Part shown: positions 1 to 6,078 of the stretch, in pieces
Numbering within the stretch: the first letter of the stretch is position 1
Layout of the letters: each line of letters opens with the position of its first letter
Assembly (NCBI GenBank): GCA_030050125.1
Contig: JASIJN010000522.1
Span: 1-8,927 of the forward strand
Direction of reading: 5' to 3'
DNA length: 8,927 bases
Origin: Streptosporangiaceae bacterium
GTDB lineage: Bacteria > Actinomycetota > Actinomycetes > Streptosporangiales > Streptosporangiaceae
The notes under the pieces: model-generated
Told to the model about the DNA's origin: nothing
What the model saw: the letters and a program-made list of their open reading frames with translations, nothing else
Database searches by the model: none
Translations under genes and position numbers: made by a program

Positions 1-8
1 CAACCGGT

Positions 9-48
9 CCCCGCACCGCGGCCGACGTCCAGCCGCGGACCCGCGGGG
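9..48 (-). terminator. GC-rich hairpin behind the small minus-strand gene
   Basis: Two nested inverted arms can be seen: 9-14 pairs with 43-48, and 16-21 pairs with 33-38, with an internal loop between them. It lies about 22 bases beyond the stop of the small gene ending at 71, where a transcription terminator would be expected. There is no T-tract on the minus strand, so it is not a classical intrinsic terminator. Actinobacteria often use such tail-less hairpins. GC-rich DNA forms chance stems easily, so the call is weak. Nothing else is seen in bases 1-70. Confidence 0.3.
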
Positions 49-70
49 GAAGCGGCCGGGAGTGCCCGGT

Positions 71-448
71 TCAGGAGGCGTGCACGCGGTAGACGCCGCC
101 ATGAACGCCGGCGTAGTCCCGGCCCACGGCTTCGGCCTCTGCCTCGGTGGCGTATCCGGTGCCCCGGCTGATGTCATGGGAGCGGCCGTCCTCGGCGGTC
201 CACGTGACGGTCCACCGGCCACCTTGCGCCCGGGTCAGCCGCCGGCCGACCTCCTCGCTGACCGCCTCCCGCAGGTCCTCGCGGGCGCCCAGCAGGCTGG
301 CCTGCCGGTAGTAGTCGGCGGTATCCACGCTCTCGTCGAGCTCGTCCCAGGAACACACATCGCCGGGCACCTGGCCGGACTCCTGGTCCTGCTTGATCAT
401 CGCCATGATGACGTCGGCGTAGTGCCGCACATCTTCGGTCTGTTTCAT
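71..448 (-). CDS. Small conserved-looking hypothetical protein, 125 aa
   Basis: I do not recognise a named family and assign no function. The protein is small, soluble and acidic, with no signal peptide or membrane segment. The N-terminal half (about residues 1-65) is predicted helical and contains a W-D-E-L-D-E-x-V-D-T-A-D-Y-Y stretch. Short actinobacterial hypothetical proteins with an 'SW-x-x-L-H/D-x-x-V-D-x-N/A-D-Y' pattern look similar to me from memory. The C-terminal half (about 75-125) alternates beta-like and charged segments, with W-T-V-T-W-T and a final G-V-Y-R-V-H, and could form a small alpha/beta domain. The ATG at 448 is chosen because a GGAGG lies 9 bases upstream. The frame stays open to 667, but that extension would run into the divergent hydrolase and has an arginine/proline-rich non-coding look. 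The gene stands alone, divergent from the hydrolase at 645. Confidence 0.72.
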   Translation of the reverse strand: MKQTEDVRHYADVIMAMIKQDQESGQVPGDVCSWDELDESVDTADYYRQASLLGAREDLREAVSEEVGRRLTRAQGGRWTVTWTAEDGRSHDISRGTGYATEAEAEAVGRDYAGVHGGVYRVHAS

Positions 449-457
449 GAGCTCGTG

Positions 458-462
458 CCTCC
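458..462 (-). promoter_or_regulatory. Shine-Dalgarno GGAGG for the small hypothetical gene
   Basis: A perfect GGAGG on the minus strand is 9 bases from the ATG at 448. It decides the start codon in favour of 448 over in-frame starts further upstream. Confidence 0.65.
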
Positions 463-494
463 ACCCACTCCGGCGTGACGCCCATCGCCGACTG

Positions 495-524
495 TCCCCG
501 CGCCCGCAGGCCGCGGGCAGGGGA
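495..524. promoter_or_regulatory. Strong inverted repeat in the divergent intergenic region
   Basis: Bases 502-507 pair with 513-518 around a 5-base loop. The stem continues outward as 495-499 with 520-524, after a small asymmetric bulge, giving 11 base pairs. It sits in the 196-base region 449-644 between the divergent starts at 448 and 645. It could be an operator read from both sides or an mRNA-leader hairpin of the small gene. No convincing -35/-10 pair is recognised in this region, although the promoters of both genes should lie here. Confidence 0.35.
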
Positions 525-632
525 ATTCGGCCCGGAACGGCGGGACTTCGGGCCCGCGGGCGGGGCTCGGGCAATGGCCGATGAGCCTGGACGGCAGGAT
601 GAGTCAGCACAGGTGACGACGAGAATCCCGGG

Positions 633-639
633 AAGGGGG
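633..639 (+). promoter_or_regulatory. Shine-Dalgarno for the alpha/beta-hydrolase
   Basis: AAGGGGG lies 5 bases before ATG 645 and supports that start. Confidence 0.5.
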
Positions 640-644
640 CGGTC

Positions 645-1511
645 ATGACCGAGCCGCAGACGCACACCCTGGACGCGCCGGGGGCGGTGCTGCATTACGA
701 CGTCCGGAGGAACGACGCCACTACCCGGCCGGTCCTGCTGCTCATCGGCTCGCCCATGGGCGCCGACGGATTCGTCGCTCAGGCCGGGCATTTCACCGAC
801 CGCACCGTCGTGACCTACGATCCCCGCGGAGCGGGGCGCAGCAAGCGCACCGACGGCGCCTCGGTGACCACGGTCGAGGAGCATGCCGACGACCTGCACC
901 GGCTGATCGATGCGGCGGGCACCGGGCCGGTGGACATCTTCGCCAGCAGCGGCGGCGCGGTCAACGCGCTCGCCCTGGTGGCCAGGCACCCGGAGCAGGT
1001 CCGCGTCCTGGTGGCGCACGAGCCGCCGGCCGCACAGGAGCTGCCGGACCGCGAGCAGGCCCTGGCCGCGTGCGAGGGCATCAAGCGGACCTACCTGAGC
1101 CAGGGCTTCGGCCCGGCGATGGCGAAGTTCATCGCGTTCGTCAGCTGCCAGGGCCCGATCCCGGCCGGGTTCGCTGACCAGCCTGGTCCCGATCCGGCCG
1201 CGTTCGGGTTGCCGGCCGAGGATGACGGCTCCCGCGACGACGCGCTGCTGTGCCTGAACATGCCTTCGTGCCCGGCCCACCGGCACGACTTCGAGGCGCT
1301 CCGGGCCGCACCGACCCGCATCGTCGTGGGTGTCGGGGCGCAATCGGCCACGATGATCGCCGGCCGCGCGGGCCTCGCCGTGGCCGAACGGCTTGGGACG
1401 GCGCCGGTCACCTTCCCCGGCGGCCATGACGGGTTCGCCGGCGGCGAGGACGGCGGCACAGGCGGGCCGGGCGCCTTCGCCGCCACGCTGCGCAGGGTCC
1501 TCGACGGCTGA
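645..1511 (+). CDS. Alpha/beta-fold hydrolase, 288 aa
   Basis: Predicted cytoplasmic serine hydrolase of the alpha/beta-hydrolase superfamily; the substrate is not predictable. Visible landmarks: an oxyanion-side G-S-P-M-G loop (about residues 35-39), the strand-turn Y-D-P-R-G-A-G-R-S (58-66), and a nucleophile elbow A-S-S-G-G (100-104) placing Ser102 as nucleophile. The candidate catalytic histidine is His261 in F-P-G-G-H-D-G-F. The elbow has Ala instead of the first Gly of G-x-S-x-G, which is tolerated in the fold. The usual acid position after the late strand T-R-I-V-V-G-V-G (224-231) reads A-Q-S, so the third triad member is unclear. At 288 aa the length is normal for single-domain members. 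There is no signal peptide. ATG 645 is preceded by a purine-rich AAGGGGG run 5 bases upstream. The next gene on the same strand starts 120 bases later and may have its own promoter. Confidence 0.88.
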   Translation: MTEPQTHTLDAPGAVLHYDVRRNDATTRPVLLLIGSPMGADGFVAQAGHFTDRTVVTYDPRGAGRSKRTDGASVTTVEEHADDLHRLIDAAGTGPVDIFASSGGAVNALALVARHPEQVRVLVAHEPPAAQELPDREQALAACEGIKRTYLSQGFGPAMAKFIAFVSCQGPIPAGFADQPGPDPAAFGLPAEDDGSRDDALLCLNMPSCPAHRHDFEALRAAPTRIVVGVGAQSATMIAGRAGLAVAERLGTAPVTFPGGHDGFAGGEDGGTGGPGAFAATLRRVLDG

Positions 1512-1526
1512 CGGGGCCGCGCCCCG
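1512..1526 (+). terminator. Possible tail-less terminator hairpin after the hydrolase
   Basis: A 6-bp GC stem (1512-1517 with 1521-1526, 3-base loop) begins directly after the stop codon at 1509-1511. A second, bulged stem (1552-1559 with 1566-1574) follows in the same 120-base gap. Neither has a T-tract. Together they fit a transcription end between the two hydrolase genes, but chance pairing in GC-rich DNA is a real alternative. Confidence 0.3.
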
Positions 1527-1617
1527 GACCCTGCCGCACTGACCTCTTAGTCCGGCCCGCCGAACCGGGTCCGGCAGATCGGAGCGATTGGCCGAAGACC
1601 CGGCCGCTTTTCGCCCT

Positions 1618-1623
1618 TACCCT
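1618..1623 (+). promoter_or_regulatory. Candidate -10 element of a leaderless promoter
   Basis: The hexamer TACCCT fits the TANNNT pattern of actinobacterial -10 elements. It ends 8 bases before ATG 1632, so transcription would begin at or next to the A of the start codon. The absence of any purine-rich ribosome-binding site before 1632 fits this. No convincing -35 element is seen at 16-19 bases upstream. Confidence 0.4.
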
Positions 1624-1631
1624 CGGCTGCC

Positions 1632-3347
1632 ATGGTGACATCACGCGAACGGCCCGCAACGCCGTTCCTGAGCTGGATCGAGCGGGCCGAACTGCTGGGT
1701 AACCGTGGACGCTTCGAGATCGGCGTCCCGATGCGCGACGGGGTCGAACTGGCCGCCGACGTCTACCTGCCGTCCGGCGCCGAGGAGGAGCCCGTGCCGG
1801 CCATCGTCACGGTCACGCCCTACGGCAAGGAAGGGGAGACGCTGGTCAGCGACGAGGCCGTGTCCTACCAGTCGCACGGCTACGCGTTCGTGGCCGCCGA
1901 CGTGCGCGGCCGGGGCAAGTCCGAGGGTGACTGGCTCGCGTTCGTCAACGACGCCAAGGACACCCACGATGTCATCGAATGGGCCGCCGCCCAGCCGTGG
2001 TGCAACGGCAAGGTCGGGACGACCGGGCTCAGCTACATGGGCTGGGTGCAGTGGGCCGCGGCGTCGGAGCGGCCGCCGCACCTGCGCGCCATGGTCTCCA
2101 CCTCCGCGGCCGGACGCTGGCAGCAGGAGATCCCGTACACGAACGGCATCTTCCAGCTCTATTTCGCGTGGTGGGCCTTTTCCACCCGGCGCCGAATCCT
2201 GGAGTTCCACGGTCTCGAGCGGGGCGACTGGGACCAGATCCTGCGGACGCTCCCGTTCGAGGACATCGGCAAGGTCATCAACGGGACGGGGCCGAACTGG
2301 GACGACCTGTGCCGCCGCGACACCCTTGATGACTTCTACCGGGCGCTGCGCTACGAGGATCGCTACCGCGAGATCGACGTGCCGTGCCTGCACGTGACCG
2401 GGTGGTACGACCAGGAGGACCTGCTCGGGGCGTTCCATCATTACGAGCACATGAGCGCGGAGTCTCCGGCGCGCGACTCACAGTATCTGCTGGTCGGCCC
2501 GTGGAGCCACGTCAAGTCCCGGCAGCCCGACCGCGAGTGCGGCGGCATCGACTTCGGTCCGGACGCGGCGCTCGACATGGACGCCGAGCACCTGCGCTGG
2601 TTCGACCACTGGCTCAAGGGCCACGACACGGGGCTGGGCGACGTGGACCGGGTACGGATCTTCGAACCGGGCCGGAACGCGTGGCGCGGCGCCTCCCGCT
2701 GGCCGCTCGGCGACTCGGTCTCGGTGCTGTACCTCGCGCCGGGCCGGCTGGGGGAGCAGCCGCCCGACGCCGGGTCGGCGGGACGGTTCCGGTACGATCC
2801 CGCCGATCCCGTGCTCACCGGCCTCGACGTCCGCCGGTACCCGTTCGAGGACATCCCGCTGGACCAGACGGACAACGAGGCTCGCGACGATGTCCTGTGC
2901 TACACCACTGAGCCGCTCACCGAGGCCGTCACCGTATCCGGCTGGGCGACGGCCGAACTGCACGCCAGCTCGGACGGCGACGACACCGACTGGCACGTCA
3001 AGCTCACCGACGTCACGCCGGACGGCCGGTCGCTGCGGGTCACCCAGGGCTGCCTGCGGGCCGCCTGCCGTGATTCCCTGGAGGAGCCGGCCGCGCTGGT
3101 GCCCGGGCAGACCTACCAGTTCAACATCGAGCTGTGGCCGACGCACCACGTGTTCCTGCCCGGTCACCGGATCCGGCTGACGGTGACCAGCAGCGACTTC
3201 CCCTGGTTCGCGCGCAGCCTGAACCGGTTCGGCCCGGCGCGGTCCCAGGCGCAGCCGCGGGTCGCGGTGAACACGGTGCAGCACGGCGGCGCGACCCCCT
3301 CACGGCTGGTGCTGCCGGTGGAGGCGGGCCGGCGCGTTCAGTCGTAG
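1632..3347 (+). CDS. CocE/NonD family hydrolase (peptidase S15-like), 571 aa
   Basis: Predicted cytoplasmic serine hydrolase of the family that includes cocaine esterase, glutaryl-7-ACA acylase-type amidases and X-Pro dipeptidyl-peptidases; it cleaves esters or amides. The N-terminal alpha/beta-hydrolase domain (about residues 28-335) begins with the typical V-P-M-R-D-G-V-x-L-A-A-D-V-Y segment and carries A-D-V-R-G-R-G-x-S (89-97). The nucleophile elbow G-L-S-Y-M-G gives Ser134, G-W-Y-D gives Asp260, and G-P-W-S-H gives His293: a complete triad in the family order. Residues about 160-245 form the helical cap. Residues about 340-565 form the C-terminal jelly-roll domain, ending with the family-typical L-P-G-H-R-I-R-L and S-S-D-F-P segments. 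The length is normal. There is no signal peptide. ATG 1632 lacks a Shine-Dalgarno site and may be leaderless. The end overlaps the convergent D-aminopeptidase gene by 10 bases. Confidence 0.93.
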   Translation: MVTSRERPATPFLSWIERAELLGNRGRFEIGVPMRDGVELAADVYLPSGAEEEPVPAIVTVTPYGKEGETLVSDEAVSYQSHGYAFVAADVRGRGKSEGDWLAFVNDAKDTHDVIEWAAAQPWCNGKVGTTGLSYMGWVQWAAASERPPHLRAMVSTSAAGRWQQEIPYTNGIFQLYFAWWAFSTRRRILEFHGLERGDWDQILRTLPFEDIGKVINGTGPNWDDLCRRDTLDDFYRALRYEDRYREIDVPCLHVTGWYDQEDLLGAFHHYEHMSAESPARDSQYLLVGPWSHVKSRQPDRECGGIDFGPDAALDMDAEHLRWFDHWLKGHDTGLGDVDRVRIFEPGRNAWRGASRWPLGDSVSVLYLAPGRLGEQPPDAGSAGRFRYDPADPVLTGLDVRRYPFEDIPLDQTDNEARDDVLCYTTEPLTEAVTVSGWATAELHASSDGDDTDWHVKLTDVTPDGRSLRVTQGCLRAACRDSLEEPAALVPGQTYQFNIELWPTHHVFLPGHRIRLTVTSSDFPWFARSLNRFGPARSQAQPRVAVNTVQHGGATPSRLVLPVEAGRRVQS

Positions 3348-4192
3348 GTGTACTCGGTGGCCGCGCACCCCGCGCCCAGCGTCAGCAGCACCCGCAGCAG
3401 CAGGTAGAGCTCGGGGTAGTCGACCGAGGTGTACTCGACCTCGCGCGGTGCGACCCGCTTCATGCCCGGCAGGTTGGCGCACAGCGCGGCAATGCTGGTC
3501 GAGTTCCAGGCCACCCGCAGAGTGGTCGGCGCCTCCACGCGGTAGGGCGCGTACGTCGCCTCGCCGGAGGCCACGCCGGCGATCGCGCGCCGGGCGCCGG
3601 CCCTGACTCGCTCCTGGGCGATCTCGGGATGCGGCGACATCGCCGTGTACTTGTCGATCGCTTCCTTGACCTCGACGGCCTCCACCTCGCCGAGGGTGTC
3701 ACGGCCCTCGGCGCACAGCACGTTGTCCCCGGCGACCAGCACCACCGGCACGCCAAGCCACCCGGCCAGCGCGGCGTTCAGGCGCAGTTCCCCGGCGGGC
3801 TCGTCGTTGAGGAACACGCCCTGGATGTCCCGCCCGCGCATCGTGTGGTTGAGGACGCCGTCATCGTTGCCGGTGCGGGCGTGATATCCCACGAACAGCG
3901 TGGCCGCGGTGTCGGAGTCGATGCCCTGCATCATCCCGTAGGACTTGCTGCGGCCGCGGATGACCTTCGCGCGCCGGTCCACTTGCCCCTGGATCAGGTT
4001 CAGCATGCCGCCGTGCGAGTCGTTGACGATGACCTCGGTGGCCCCGCCCTCGAAGCAGCCCTCGATGGCCGCGTTGCACTCGGCGGTCATCAGCCCGCGA
4101 CAGTACTCGTAGTGCGGCGCGCCGGGCGTCGTGTCGGCGGCCGAGGCCACCCCGCCGATGCCCTCCATGTCCACCGAGATGTGCACTCTCAC
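3338..4192 (-). CDS. dppA: M55 family zinc D-aminopeptidase (DppA-like), 284 aa
   Basis: Predicted cytoplasmic peptidase of family M55, which removes N-terminal D-amino acids (such as D-Ala) from short peptides. The B. subtilis member is a self-compartmentalising decamer with two zinc ions per subunit. Start GTG 4192 is chosen because AGGAG lies 8 bases upstream. With that start the metal ligands fall at the same numbers as in B. subtilis DppA: Asp8 and Glu10 in S-V-D-M-E-G, His60 in N-D-S-H-G-G, and His104 in G-Y-H-A. The catalytic His is His116 (His115 in DppA) and the last ligand is Glu135 in P-A-G-E-L (Glu133 in DppA), after small insertions. All key residues are therefore present. The length matches the family. 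It is the last gene of the transporter operon, 11 bases after the DppC-type permease, so it probably digests the imported peptides. Its 3' end overlaps the CocE-like gene. Confidence 0.93.
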   Translation of the reverse strand: MRVHISVDMEGIGGVASAADTTPGAPHYEYCRGLMTAECNAAIEGCFEGGATEVIVNDSHGGMLNLIQGQVDRRAKVIRGRSKSYGMMQGIDSDTAATLFVGYHARTGNDDGVLNHTMRGRDIQGVFLNDEPAGELRLNAALAGWLGVPVVLVAGDNVLCAEGRDTLGEVEAVEVKEAIDKYTAMSPHPEIAQERVRAGARRAIAGVASGEATYAPYRVEAPTTLRVAWNSTSIAALCANLPGMKRVAPREVEYTSVDYPELYLLLRVLLTLGAGCAATEYTYD

Positions 4193-4200
4193 TGCGTCTG

Positions 4201-4205
4201 CTCCT
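4201..4205 (-). promoter_or_regulatory. Shine-Dalgarno AGGAG of the D-aminopeptidase, overlapping the upstream stop
   Basis: AGGAG on the minus strand shares bases with the TAG stop codon (4204-4206) of the preceding permease gene and lies 8 bases before GTG 4192. It fixes the start and suggests translational coupling within the operon. Confidence 0.75.
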
Positions 4206-5112
4206 ATCTGCTCTTGAGTCGGACTTCGAGGGAATTCCGGATCGCGTCGCCAATCAGGTTGAACGCCACGACCGTGATCACGATGCACAGCCCGGCGGGG
4301 TAGATGAGCCACCAGTAGCCGTCAAACACGTAGTTCAGGCCGTCGTTGAGCATCCCTCCCCAGTTGGCCGCGGGCGGCGGCGGCCCCAGCCCGAGGAAGC
4401 TCAGCGCGGCGAACAGCAAGATCGCGTTGGCCACCTCGAACGTCGCCTGGACCACGACGGTTCCGATCACGTTGCGCACCAGGTGCCGGGCCACGATCTG
4501 CCAGGCCGGCTCCCCGAACTGCGCGGCCGCGTGCACGTAATCCAGCGACTTGAGCACCAGGACCTGGCCGCGGACCAGGCGCGCCGTGACCAGCCAGGAA
4601 ATCAGGCCGAGTACGAAGATCACCACAATGATGCTCGGGGTGACGATCGTGGTCAGCAGCAGGACCAGCAGCAGCGCCGGGATGGCCAGCAGGGCGTCGA
4701 CGATCCGCATCATGACCGAGTCCACCCAGCCGCCCACGAACCCGGCCACCGCGCCCCACAGGGTGCCCACGATCGTCGCGATGGCGGCCGCGGCCAGCCC
4801 CACCTCCAGCGAGGACTGGCCGGCGACCATCAGCCGCCCCAGCACGTTGTAACCCACCTCGTCGGTGCCGAGCGGGAACTGGCCGCTGGGCGGGCGGGTG
4901 ATCTGGAGCAGGTTCGGGTGGATCTGGTCGGTCCGGTACAGCAGCGGCCCGACGAAGCTGAACAGCAGCATGATCACGATGATGGCCAGCCCGATGACGC
5001 CCATGCGGTTGCGCAAGAAGTCGCGGACGGCCCCGTGCAGCGCGCGCCGGCCGGCCGCGGGCTCGCCTGGCACCTGCGGGGCGCTCGGATCGAGAACGCC
5101 GGTCGAGGTCAT
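4204..5112 (-). CDS. dppC: ABC transporter permease, DppC/OppC type, 302 aa
   Basis: Inner-membrane permease of a dipeptide/oligopeptide ABC importer, expected to pair with the DppB-type protein encoded just upstream. An N-terminal cytoplasmic tail (1-37) precedes the first membrane helix (about 39-60). The DppC-type F-P-L-G-T-D-E-x-G-x-N-V-L-x-R segment occupies about 79-93. Further hydrophobic segments lie near 104-127, 141-176, 213-238 and 267-290. The cytoplasmic coupling (EAA) loop is around 194-214, where the family's E-A-A reads H-A-A (194-196), followed by the conserved Gly200 and by R-H-L-V-R-N. The L-S-F-L-G-L-G motif (237-243) before the last helix is characteristic of DppC/OppC proteins. 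The length is normal. ATG 5112 overlaps the stop of the upstream permease gene by 4 bases (ATGA), and no separate Shine-Dalgarno site is near, so translation likely depends on coupling. Confidence 0.93.
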   Translation of the reverse strand: MTSTGVLDPSAPQVPGEPAAGRRALHGAVRDFLRNRMGVIGLAIIVIMLLFSFVGPLLYRTDQIHPNLLQITRPPSGQFPLGTDEVGYNVLGRLMVAGQSSLEVGLAAAAIATIVGTLWGAVAGFVGGWVDSVMMRIVDALLAIPALLLVLLLTTIVTPSIIVVIFVLGLISWLVTARLVRGQVLVLKSLDYVHAAAQFGEPAWQIVARHLVRNVIGTVVVQATFEVANAILLFAALSFLGLGPPPPAANWGGMLNDGLNYVFDGYWWLIYPAGLCIVITVVAFNLIGDAIRNSLEVRLKSR

Positions 5113-6062
5113 GACGGCTGATACCGGACCCTCGGGTCGGCCACGGCGTAGGCGATGTCGGCCAGCAGGTTGCCGGCCACCGTCGCCACCGCGACCACGA
5201 TCGTGAAGCCCATCAGTACCGGGAAGTCGTGGGCGCCGGTCGCGGTCCAGAACAGCCAGCCCATGCCCGGATAGTTGAACAGCGCCTCGACGATGATCGC
5301 CCCGGAGAGCACGCTCGGCAGGCTCAGCCCGACCAGCGTGATGATCGGCAGCATGCTGTTGCGGAGCAGGTGCCTGGTCACCATCTGCCGGTTGGACAGG
5401 CCCTTGGCCCGGGCGGTGCGGATGTAGTCCTGCAGCAGGTTCTCCACGGCCGACGCCCGCATGAACCTGCTGAACTGGGCGACCGTGACGATCGTGAGCG
5501 TCGCCACCGGCAGCACGAGCGCGCTGGGATCGGCGAGCGCCGCCGTCACCGTCGCGCCCTGGGGCCCCTCCGAGGGGAACAGGTGCAGGTCGGCCGAGAA
5601 CCAGACGACGAGCAGGATGCCCAGCCAGAACGTCGGCATCGCGTAGCCCACGAACGAGAACGTGGTCAGCGCGTGGTCGATCAGCTTCTCCCGGCGCAGC
5701 GCCTGCACGATGCCCATCGGAATCGCGATCAGCAGCGCCAGGACGTAGGACGCACCGACCAGCACCGCGCTCTTCGGCAGGTCAAGGGCGAGCAGCGAGC
5801 CGACGGACTGGTCGAAGTGATAGGAGAAGCCCAGGTTGCCGTGCGCCAGCCGGTCGATGTAGAGCAGGTACTGGATCGGCAGCGCCCGGTTGTACCCGTT
5901 GGCCGCGTTGAACGCCGCGATCGCGCCCGGCGTCGCGCGTATCCCGAGCATGGCACGCGCGGGGCTGCCGGGCAGGAAGTGCAGGATCGCGAACACGATC
6001 ACGGTCACGATGAACAGCACGACGACCGACTGCGACACGCGCCGCACCAGGTATCTCGTCAT
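5109..6062 (-). CDS. dppB: ABC transporter permease, DppB/OppB type, 317 aa
   Basis: Inner-membrane permease of a peptide ABC importer, partner of the DppC-type subunit. The N terminus is typical of DppB: M-T-R-Y-L-x-R-R-V then the first helix (about 11-30) and the F-L-P-G-S-P segment. Further hydrophobic segments lie near 98-120, 132-156, 178-197, 238-262 and 283-305. The cytoplasmic coupling loop reads R-T-A-R-A-K-G-L-S (215-223) with the trailing R-H-L-L-R-N. F-N-Y-P-G-M-G-W-L (262-270) and the C-terminal A-D-P-R-V-R-Y (308-314) are family signatures. The length is normal. ATG 6062 follows the lipoprotein stop by 16 bases. A GAGGG motif (6074-6078) overlapping that stop region lies 11 bases upstream of the start. 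Confidence 0.95.
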   Translation of the reverse strand: MTRYLVRRVSQSVVVLFIVTVIVFAILHFLPGSPARAMLGIRATPGAIAAFNAANGYNRALPIQYLLYIDRLAHGNLGFSYHFDQSVGSLLALDLPKSAVLVGASYVLALLIAIPMGIVQALRREKLIDHALTTFSFVGYAMPTFWLGILLVVWFSADLHLFPSEGPQGATVTAALADPSALVLPVATLTIVTVAQFSRFMRASAVENLLQDYIRTARAKGLSNRQMVTRHLLRNSMLPIITLVGLSLPSVLSGAIIVEALFNYPGMGWLFWTATGAHDFPVLMGFTIVVAVATVAGNLLADIAYAVADPRVRYQPS

Positions 6063-6078
6063 CCGGGCTGCGACCCTC

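Noticed and set aside
16..46. Triple CCGCGG words suggesting a CRISPR-like or iteron array
   Set aside because: Short palindromic GC words are frequent in DNA of this composition, with uneven spacing and no conserved flanks; they are explained by the hairpin.
449..667. N-terminal extension of the small hypothetical protein to 667
   Set aside because: Arg/Pro-rich, crosses the hairpin and the divergent hydrolase start, while ATG 448 has a perfect GGAGG.
174..1427. 417-codon open frame on the minus strand opposite the alpha/beta-hydrolase
   Set aside because: Arg/Gly/Ala-rich low-information protein, antisense to a gene with clear hydrolase motifs and overlapping the well-started small gene. 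It is a typical shadow frame of high-GC DNA.
3134..4303. 389-codon plus-strand open frame across the CocE-like and D-aminopeptidase genes
   Set aside because: Antisense to the M55 gene, whose metal ligands are all in place, and out of frame with the CocE-like gene. Its sequence has no recognisable domain.
4193..4312. N-terminal extension of the D-aminopeptidase to 4312
   Set aside because: It would lie inside the permease gene, lacks family similarity, and ignores the AGGAG-GTG start that matches DppA numbering.
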